In this document: in pieces, positions 56,456 through 64,000 of the stretch
Numbering within the stretch: the first letter of the stretch is position 1
Layout of the letters: each line of letters starts with the position of its first letter
NCBI GenBank assembly: GCA_022414725.1
Contig: CM039467.1
Location: 11,394,966 to 11,458,965 of the forward strand
Origin: Microglena sp. YARC
Lineage: Eukaryota; Chlorophyta; Chlorophyceae; Chlamydomonadales; Chlamydomonadaceae
DNA: 64,000 nucleotides
Direction: 5' to 3'
Notes under the pieces: generated by a model
Seen by the model: only the letters and a program-made list of their open reading frames with translations
Told to the model about the DNA's origin: nothing
Databases searched by the model: none
Made by a program: the position numbers and the translations under genes

Positions 56456-56967
56456 GGGGAGAAAGATGAAGCGAAGGCTGGGAAGGAGCGAGTAGGCGCA
56501 AGCAGGCTGAAGGGAGCAGAGGGTGAAATCTCTTTGATCGTTCGGTTCGTAATAACCGCCCTACAGCTGCTGTTCGCGGGGATGCAGAATTAGACGAGGG
56601 CAAAGGGGAAGGATTTGGGGAAGGAGGAGCTGGCTAAGTAGCAAGGAGAACTGATGAGAGGCAAACGGAAAAAAGCCGGAATCAGTTGATGGGTTGGTGG
56701 GGCCCGCCCGGGCCCGCCGTTCGGCAATTGTGACTGCTAGCGTCAAGCGACGCCAGCCGGCCAAGGCTTTCCCCCCTTGACGGTAGTTACCCCCCCCACA
56801 CACACACCCCACCCACCCACCCAGGGGTAGTAAGTAGGGTGTACTCAAATCCAAATGGCATCTAGCACCTTTTGAATGACAACATATCCCTGCATAGGCT
56901 CATAGACCAAGTCTTTGGCTTAGGGTTCCTAGTCTTACTTTCTCATAATTTTGATTTTTCGCTTTTT

Positions 56968-58015
56968 GAAAACTACCGTACAACTGCAGGGCGCTACTTT
57001 ATATCAACCAAGCCCGATTTGAGTCAGCTGGTGCCTAATTAGGCAGGATATATTTCGGTTGTATGGTTGGAAAGGCTTTGACGAGATGATGCTCATGGAC
57101 CCTTTCACTATGTAATACTGTCTGGGTGTCTAGATATGAGGTCTCAAAGGGGGGAGGGGGGGTGGGGTTCCCCAGGGGTCAAAATAACAACTTCCGAACG
57201 TGCGGTCAGCCAACTTTACGGTGGTGGTGGGTGGGGTGGCGGTGGTCGTGGGTGGTGGTGGTGGTGGTGGGCGGTGGAGGGTGGGTGGTTGTGAGTGAGT
57301 GGTGGTGGTCGTGGGTGGTGGTGGGTGGCATGCATCCACTAACTATAGTCAGGATGATAGCTTTTATTTTCAGCTTCGACCGGTAGCTTCTAGGCAGCTC
57401 CTCGAGCCAGCCAGATATAGAACCTTGTAACAATTATTCAGCCAGCCAGTGAGCTACACCCACATATTTCAGCAGTTTTAGAGACAGTTTGCGCCAGCTT
57501 CATGGTGCACTAGGTTGTGTTAGGCTTGGCTGAACAGCCAGTCAGGGTAGATGCCTATAAGCTGTTGCTTGTAGCTAAAAATAAGAGCTACGACCAGGCT
57601 TTGAAACACATCATACGAATGAGCTTTGCTGAAGCATGGCGTCTCTTTTCAGCTACCAGCACCAGCTTCTTGGCAGCTCCTCTGTTTAGCTACCCAGCCA
57701 ATCCTATGAAACAGCTTTTCTGAAGCATGGTGTCTCTTTTCAGCTACCAGCACCAGCTTCTTGGCAGCTCCTCTGTGTAGCTACCCAGCCAATCCTATGA
57801 AACAGCTTTTCTGAAGCATGGTGTCTCTGTTCAGCTACCAGCACCAGCTTCTTGGCAGCTCCTCTGTGTAGCTACCCAGCCAATCCTATGAAACAGCTTT
57901 TCTGAAGCATGGTGTCTCTGTTCAGCTACCAGCACCAGCTTCTTGGCAGCTCCTCTGCTTAGCTACCCAGCCAATCCTACGAATGAGCTTTGCTGAAGCA
58001 TGGCGTTTCTCTTGA
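56968..58015 (+). repeat. Segmental duplication, right copy
   Basis: Family C repeat (56968-57215), GTGGTG (57220-57330), GCATCCACTAACTATAGTCAGG block, one AGCTGTTGCTTGTAGCTA unit, then four to five 90-bp units TCAGCTACCAGCACCAGCTT + CTTGGCAGCTCCTCTG (57640-58015). Relative to the left copy the 68-bp array is contracted and the 90-bp array expanded. Confidence 0.8.
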
Positions 58016-58029
58016 GCTACCAGCACACC

Positions 58030-58560
58030 CCGTCCCAACCCACCCTACCCCACCCCACCCCACCCCACCAATCGCACCCAACAAGAACAACGTGCCCAAG
58101 CCACCTACCTGACCCCACACCAACTCACCCACATATCCCATGCCAACGTGGGTGATTTTCTGTGCCACCCTGAGCTCCTCCCCACTCCACCCGCCACCCT
58201 CCGCAGCCAACAAGCACGACTTGCCCAAGCCACCTGACCCCACCCCACACCCCACCCACCCACCAACCCACAGGGCCCAGGCCTATGCGGGTGATTTCCT
58301 TTGCCCCCCTGAGCTTCTCCCCACCCCACCCGCCAACCCCCCGCAGCCAACAAGAACGACGTGCCCAAGCGATCTGACCCCAACACACAAACACCCACAT
58401 AGCCCAGGCCTACGTAAGTGATTTTATTTGCCAACCTGAGCACCCCCTCCACCCCCCACCCCTCGCAGCCAACAAGAACGATGTGCCCAAGCCACCTACC
58501 TGACCCCCCCCCCCCACACCCCCACCCACCCACAGAGCCCAGGCCTATGTGGGTTATTTC
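58030..58560. repeat. About 120-bp unit, C-rich
   Basis: CCGCAGCCAACAAGAACGACGT + GCCCAAGCCACCT...CCCACC..AGCCCAGGCCTA recurs about four times (near 58070, 58200, 58340, 58465). Confidence 0.85.
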
Positions 58561-58609
58561 CTTCGCCAGCAAGAGGCGGCGGGACGGGGTGATGGTATGC
58601 TGCACATGG

Positions 58610-58900
58610 GGGAATGGTTGGAGTTTTTGGGGTGGGTTGGGTGGGTGGGGTGTTAGTATGCTGCACAGGGGGTGTTTGGGGTATTTGGGGTGGTGGTGGT
58701 GGTGGTTAGGGTGGTGGTGGTGGTGGTGGTGGTGGTGGACATAACAGCTTGCAATGGTCCCCCAACAAGGGTGGAGACTGCGGGACGGGGTGGTGGTTGG
58801 GGTGGTTAGAATGGTTGGGGTGATGGTGGTGGTGGTAGTGGTTGGGATAATAATCGCACGATTAAATTAACTGGAGGGGGTGGTGGGGTTGGGAGTGGTG
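58610..58900. repeat. GGGGTGGTGGTGG microsatellite
   Basis: GGT and GGGGTGGTTG runs. GGGTATTTGGGGTGG-type imperfect units. Confidence 0.9.
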
Positions 58901-59011
58901 GGGGTGGTTGTACGTTGTATGCCCGAGTGAGTGGTGGGTGGGGTGTCTCACATTGTTTCGCGTGTGGTGACAAGGTGAAGAGCTGCCAGCCTGTTGTTCT
59001 CCCTACCAGTA

Positions 59012-59185
59012 GGGACTGGCATATCATATAATGTTGACGAAAGTCGAGCATGATATTATATGATATCATAAAAACAATATCATATGATATTGTATTTAAA
59101 TTGTAACTTTGGCATAATCAGACTGCCCGCATCATATGATATTGTATGATGACATGATATCATATGATATTGTATTGCCGTTCCC
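59012..59185. mobile_element. TA-type MITE (ATCATATGAT family), copy 3
   Basis: GGGACTGGCATATC at the left and GTATTGCCGTTCCC at the right, flanked by TA (59010-59011 and 59186-59187). The interior repeats GATATCATATGATAT. Confidence 0.85.
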
Positions 59186-59321
59186 TACCTATCAGTGATG
59201 GCTTCACCAAGAACAGCAATACACCCAGAATGAAAAGCAGTACAAATACACATGCGCTACAAGACCAGGTGTAGCGGATAAGCCACAGCCAGAACGGTAC
59301 TAAAGTTGGAAACAAGTTTTT

Positions 59322-59322
<1 letters not shown>

Positions 59323-59360
<38 letters not shown>
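59323..59360. repeat. Poly-C run of 38
   Basis: Homopolymer followed by A7. Length uncertain in any assembly. Confidence 0.95.
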
Positions 59361-59362
<2 letters not shown>

Positions 59363-59369
59363 AAAAACT

Positions 59370-60060
59370 TTACTCCACCCTACCACACCTAAAATGGGGG
59401 TCATTCGAAATATCTTTTCTTGCCATATCCATTTACGCTCTTACATTTTTCACGGGGTTTCCCAAACGTGGTTTATCGTGGAGTTAAGATTTGGGCCGCT
59501 TTGGGTAAAAACAATTTGGACCCCTCAAACTTCCAGTTCAACTTTATTTTGGGTACAAAAAGGTTGTAATCGTATCCTGAGGATAAGCTCTATCTAAAGC
59601 GAAGATGAGCTACGGCAGATTTTTCTTGCCCCCCCCTGAACATGTATACAAATAAATACCCAATTGATACTCAAGCGAGGGTGAGGGTGGGGGTGAGAAT
59701 GAGGGTGATAATTTAAATACATTTATATTCAGTTGGTAGTCCTTCAAGGCTTGGACTCCATTCGTTTAATAAATTATATTGTATTTATCGGAGGGCCATC
59801 AAAACTGATGTGGGGAGGCACACGCTGTTAATCGTCTCCGATTTGGTTGTAGACCCCGAAACCATTGAAAACATATATAATGATATATACTGATAGAGCT
59901 CGACGTGAGGGTCAGTTTACACCTAATTTTCATCATGGCATGATTATTATTGGTGAGGAAGATATTGGCCTTTTAAGGGTTGGGTTGGGGGGGGGGGGGG
60001 GGTAAGGGCAAAAAACAACTTCATAGCGTGAGGTGTTGAAAATAACTTCTTGATGGCCCC
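59370..60060. other. No gene seen
   Basis: Unique sequence with a G run (59987-60002). A 67-codon plus frame at 59394 has no supporting feature. Confidence 0.45.
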
Positions 60061-60460
60061 CTGTTATTTATTATATTATTTTATTTTACTTCAACTTGTA
60101 TATCATATTTTCCCTTCATATCTGATGGACCGGTCCACTGCAACGCACCAGCGCAGCTGTGTATATTTCATATTGTTTACTTCATATTGTATATACATTG
60201 CAACGCACAAGCGCAGCTACATATCTTTCACATATTTCATTGTATTTATTTTATTTTATTTTATTTAAACTTGAATTTCATATTTTTACTTCATATTGTT
60301 TACACACTGCTGCACACAAGGGCGGCATTCTTCACATTTCCTATTTTATACTTAATATTGTTTTATTACTTACAGAAAACAAGCGCGTCAACTCTTAATT
60401 ATTATATTCCATTGTTTTTTATTTCAACTCGTATTTCAACTTGTACTTCATATTGTTAGG
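60060..60460. repeat. TTCATATTGT-rich repeats
   Basis: About 60-bp units with CATATTGT.TACA, TTGCAACGCAC.AGCGCAGCT and ATTTTATTTTA. Diverged. Confidence 0.7.
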
Positions 60461-60469
60461 GAGAGGCAA

Positions 60470-60605
60470 AGACCGATAGATCTATATGGATCTATCGGTC
60501 TATATAGATCTATATATATCTATATTCTCGAAGCCGATAGATCTATCGATATCCCTTGTCCGAGGCCCCCCCCGGTCCCGATATATCTATATAGATCTAT
60601 GTGGG
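60470..60605. repeat. ATAGATCTAT palindrome cluster
   Basis: TAGATCTATAT.GATCTATCGG repeated around 60475-60605 with inverted symmetry. Similar TATGTAGATCTATATAGATC at 61490-61515. Confidence 0.7.
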
Positions 60606-60689
60606 CAGTTTGAGCTGTCAACTGTTCCTCGAACTTGCTATTCGCTTTCTTCGCACTGTTCCAAATACAAACGGCAATTATTCTTCTGA

Positions 60690-60896
60690 ATGAAGCTGGC
60701 TTACAAAGTTATAAGAGCGATCAGAAGTCGCCTGCATCCGTCTTGGCCATTCTTGAGAAAGCCCCACCGGCTTCTAACTGGAGAGCAAACTTCGATGCGC
60801 GGATTGAAGAAGGTGGACCTTGCCTGTTGTTTTGTTGCGCTTATGACATTGGCGTCTGTCCCAACAACATTAGCAACTCGACGAACGCGCACATGA
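60690..60896 (+). CDS. Weak small-ORF candidate with signal-like segment
   Basis: 68 codons from an ATG at 60690. The C-terminal part has a hydrophobic stretch ending in Ala (VDLACCFVALMTLASVPTTLA-like). An overlapping plus frame (open 60635-61018, no early ATG) and a minus frame (60701-61003) are also open, so the coding frame is undecided. Confidence 0.2.
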   Translation: MKLAYKVIRAIRSRLHPSWPFLRKPHRLLTGEQTSMRGLKKVDLACCFVALMTLASVPTTLATRRTRT

Positions 60897-61059
60897 AGGC
60901 ATGCATTGTGGAACTGGACCTGGACAGCTCTTCTAAGAACACTCGCCAACAACAAGCTCGGCAGCCTGGGCCCAAGCTTGGGGTCACATCTGGTGGGCTG
61001 CACAATGTGTCCATGTAATCCTACTAGTCTACTACCCTAGCAAAGCAATCGCGGCATGA

Positions 61060-61200
61060 TGATTAATTGATGATGATGATGAACTGTTCAGCAACAAGTA
61101 GCAGCTTCTTGGCAGCTCCCTGTGCACTAGCTGGCATTAGTTTGGGCTGAATAGCCAGCCAGGGGAGCTGCCTAGAAGCTTCACAAATTAGACAGTTTAA
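61060..61200. repeat. Inverted AGCTTCTTGGCAGCT / AGCTGCCTAGAAGCT pair
   Basis: AGCAGCTTCTTGGCAGCTCCC (61101) and GGGGAGCTGCCTAGAAGCTT (61156) are inverted copies of the motif arrayed at 55-58 kb. Confidence 0.7.
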
Positions 61201-61629
61201 AGACTTTTCTAGGACCAGATGTATGCTGAACTGCTGATGGTGATGAACTGATAATGGGGTTATGGGGGACTAGGACTGGGTTAGTTTGGAGGCTATATCG
61301 TGACCGTTTAGTAGGTGACTGCGCCGGCAGCGAGCTTCACAAGTGATTACTGAACTCAAAATAAATCCTGCATTTGTTTTGAAGGCACAAGGCACCTTAA
61401 CATGAGGCAGACTACATGTAAAATAAATCCCAGATTTTTCAGAGGCCTCCTTGAGGTACCGATATACCAGATATAAATATATTTTGCTATATGTAGATCT
61501 ATATAGATCTATATGTTGGGGCAATATAGATATATTTGCCGCCCCCTACATATTGTATGTACCAACATGTAGGCAACATCATATAAATAATGATAATATG
61601 ATATGCACAACCACATTAGTCATACATTT

Positions 61630-62300
61630 AAATACCTCACCCCTGGGGCCATGTAGGACAAGTTGCCATCCAACTGACACAAATGATGATCACAAGATCG
61701 ACAAGAACAATCACATTATTCATATATTTTAGATTCACATGTTTAATATCCATGTATATGACATATTCATATATTTTAGATTCATATCATTTACTCTTAT
61801 ATCTTTTAATATTTAAATTTCTCACCTCGGAGCCATATAGGACATGGTGTGCACCAACTTACACAAACGATGCTCACAAAATGACAAGAGAAATCGCATT
61901 ATTCATATATATATTATATTCATATATTTCATATTCATATATATTTTATAGTCATATATCTCGATATATATGACATATACATACAATTAATATTCATGTA
62001 GTTTTATATATTGTATTCATATACTTTTCTATATTTTAATCATATACATTTATATATTTTACCTGCCTTTTAGATCGCTAAAGAATGAAGAGTCGGATCG
62101 GGGATTCGACTCCCCCTTCGGTCGCTCTTGGCGTTGCAGGTCGTCATCTACCGCGATGGTAGCTTGTCCAGTTGAGGTAGGAGACCGCTCCCTACCCGCG
62201 TACGACGGGCTCCCTTAACACCACGCCCCACCAGGCCTTATCATTACCTGCCTTTTACTATTTACATTTCTCACCTCTGGAGCCATGTAGGACATTGCAT
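61630..62300. repeat. Three diverged copies of a CTCACC..GGAGCCATGTAGGACA unit
   Basis: Near 61636, 61821 and 62268. The first two include ACACAAA.GATG.TCACAA and CATTATTCATATAT, about 185 bp apart. AT-rich sequence lies between. Confidence 0.7.
62070..62255 (+). repeat. tRNA-derived SINE, most complete copy
   Basis: tRNA-like head with GGATTCGACTCCCCCTTCGG and CTCTTGGC (62075-62135), then the body GGTCGTCATCTACCGCGATG...GGCCTTATCATTACC (62138-62250). Joins the two pieces seen separately at 51.2 and 48.8 kb. Confidence 0.75.
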
Positions 62301-62652
62301 TACACTACATTTGTCATAGGTAGGCCAGTGATGATCCAAGAGAAGCCCAGACAACTGCAGGGGGGGGGGGGGGATGTTGGATGAAACTTGTTTTCTCTGG
62401 TGTGAAGAGGCTCCCCAAAGAACCAAGGAAGCTTGGCTCGTAGTTAGTCTTGCCGGCTACAAGCAGCAGCTTCTAGGTAGCTCCCTTGGCTGCTAATCAG
62501 CCAAACCTAAAGCAGCATAGTGTGACTTGAAGCTGATGTATTCAGCTTTCTAGCGTTGCAGAATTTGAAGCCCAGTGGCTGGCTCATTGAGCTGCCTAGA
62601 AGCTGCTGCCAGTACCCGAAAATGAATGTAGTAGCTTGGTTGATGGAATTTA

Positions 62653-62762
62653 CCTTGGATGCCAACCACAAGATGCTTCCGTCCTCTCGCAGATTTCGAG
62701 CAAGGAACAAATTAGCTGCCTCAATTCTGTGACTTGATTCAGCGCTATGTTATCGATCTTCA
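62653..62762 (-). CDS. Weak exon candidate
   Basis: Open minus-strand stretch after TTTCCTCTTTGAAG with donor CATCCAAG|GTAAAT. The helical-looking peptide includes LNQVTELRQLICSLLEICER. On the plus strand an overlapping terminal-exon-like frame (62741-62961, stop TAA) is also open, so strand is unresolved. Confidence 0.2.
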
Positions 62763-63163
62763 AAGAGGAAATGCTACTCCTGTTTTTTTCGGTTTTGGCC
62801 TTGGTTTCAGATCAGTTGCGAATTACTCCTGGGCTGCGGCCCAGGCAGAGGAAGGTTTACTCGAGGAAGGCAACACGCTAATGGATCGGAAGCACGATCC
62901 ACAGATCGAGGTAAAAGACACAAATATTAAGGAAGAGGGATGTGAGGAAGGCCAATTATAAACGCGCCGCGAGCAACGCGGAAATTGGCGTTTCAGTTTA
63001 CTTCAGCCCACGCCAGCCATCCGACGTCCAGCCTGGCTCGTGAGCCTCGCACCCCCCGGACGCCACGCCAACTCCCCTTCGTGCATATTGACCCCCATGC
63101 ATATTGACCCACTTGCTTCCATGGCAACAGAAATGCCAACGTCAATGTTTTGAAAGTTTGAGA

Positions 63164-63534
63164 ATGCTGACCGATGCTATGGGCATTGTCTCTACACCAA
63201 AACCATTACATAGACCAACCCCAGCACCAGCACCAACACGTGCTTTAATGCCAACACGTATGCGAACACCAACAGCAATGCCAACAGAAATGCCAACGCC
63301 AGAGCTAATGCCAACACCATTATCAACACCAACACCAGCACCGGCACCGGCACCAGCACCAGCACCAACACCAGCACCAGCACCGGCACCAGCACCAACA
63401 ACATCATCAACACCAGCTCCATTGTCAAACAGTCTACCACCGCCAAAACCAGAGCCAACACCAGAGCCCCCCGTGACATTGACACCACCTCTACCAGTGC
63501 TAGTTGTATGTGGGGTGTCTGGATGTGGGAAAAG
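63164..63534 (+). CDS. First exon of a P-loop protein (kinase-like), runs off window
   Basis: ATG at 63164, the first in frame. About 85 residues of Pro/Thr/Ala/Met low complexity (PTPAPAPAP), encoded by a CCAACA/CCAGCA hexamer-like repeat, are followed by a hydrophobic strand and VVCGVSGCGK at the end. The donor GAAAAG|GTTAGT (535-540 of 63 kb) leaves in phase 2. The bases AG plus a T or C from the next exon would make Ser, completing Walker A GxxGxGKS. This form of loop is typical of gluconokinase-type small-molecule kinases and related NTPases, so kinase is an inference. A short upstream frame begins at 63120. The next exon was not identified before the window ends. Confidence 0.5.
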
Positions 63535-63609
63535 GTTAGTGTGTGTGGCTGTGAATGGGAACTGGATGGGTCTGGGTTAGTCTGGGTTAGTGCATGTGGC
63601 TGGTGGTGG

Positions 63610-64000
63610 GAACTTGAAGGGTGGGTGGGTGGATGGATGGATGCATGGATGGATGGGTAAATGTAGGAGTAAATGAAAAAGTTATGAGAGAAGGAGTGAA
63701 GTATCGCAGCACTATACTAAAATATAAATATAGAAGCAAGCAGCATTGGCTCCTCTTCAGTCCATAACTCATACGTCCCCTACGTACACTCCACCCCAAC
63801 ACATCCACCCACACCCACCCACCCACGCACCCAAACAAAACAAACTAAACTGAAGCAAGTCCCCCAAATCCAACAATCTGACCAGAGAACCCTCCTTGTT
63901 GTGAAGGACTGTGCTCAAATATCTGCTGGATTGCTCCTCTTCCCTCCATAACTCGTACTCCCCTTTATCGCCCCTACACTCCACCCACAACCAAAACATC
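63610..64000. repeat. Intron-like, GGATGGAT microsatellite and a diverged duplication
   Basis: GGTGGATGGATGG (63622-63655). GG.T.GCTCCTCTTC..TCCATAACTC.TAC recurs at about 63746 and 63930, followed by ACACTCCACCC. Confidence 0.6.

Noticed and set aside
59394..59597. 67-codon plus-strand frame
   Set aside because: No motif, no splice context, adjacent to a 38-base C run.

Overview
The window looks like nuclear DNA from a repeat-rich, intron-rich eukaryote. A unicellular alga or other protist is my best guess, but no marker gene fixes the taxon. There are no bacterial-style operons, no rRNA and no intact tRNA. All splice sites I could phase are canonical GT-AG. Roughly three quarters of the window is microsatellite, minisatellite or dispersed repeat, with many homopolymer C/G runs of 20-53 bases.

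Layout. 0-9 kb: dispersed repeats (SINE-like, hAT-type MITE), one strong hairpin, AT-rich and G-rich satellites, a frameshifted coding remnant (about 5.1 kb) and a small 19-residue-repeat protein (5.5-5.9 kb). 9-21.3 kb: almost pure minisatellite arrays with 96, 101 and about 200 bp units. 21.3-27.1 kb: sparse sequence holding a notable array of seven exact 100-bp units, each bounded like a complete intron. 27.1-52.5 kb: one large minus-strand gene in eleven recognised exons (about 2.4 kb coding in 25 kb). Its introns are filled with private minisatellites, several transposable elements and repeated copies of its own exon-intron junctions. 53.1-56.5 kb: a probable two-exon minus-strand gene. 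54.2-58.0 kb: a segmental duplication rich in short arrays. 58-64 kb: microsatellites, a TA-type MITE, SINE copies, weak coding candidates, and at the right edge the first exon of a plus-strand P-loop protein that runs out of the window.

The large gene resembles the aerolysin/ETX-MTX2 beta-pore fold. It shows two related Thr/Ser-rich beta-strand blocks, the first in the exons at 50.3-48.0 kb and the second in the exons at 34.9-30.0 kb. This is a fold-level inference from residue pattern, not a family match, and toxicity is not implied. Exon phases agree at seven of ten junctions. The 42.6/37.0, 37.0/34.9 and 31.0/30.2 kb junctions do not resolve.

The main unusual theme is that tandem amplification repeatedly includes splice sites. 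At least seven exon edges of the large gene are reiterated 3-18 times into the neighbouring intron. Separately, the 100-bp array juxtaposes a 3' splice site and a 5' splice site (AG|GT) at every unit boundary. Together these look like snapshots of introns being born or lengthened by tandem duplication of splice junctions. Precise transposon footprints (8-bp hAT-type and TA duplications) date some of these events relative to each other.
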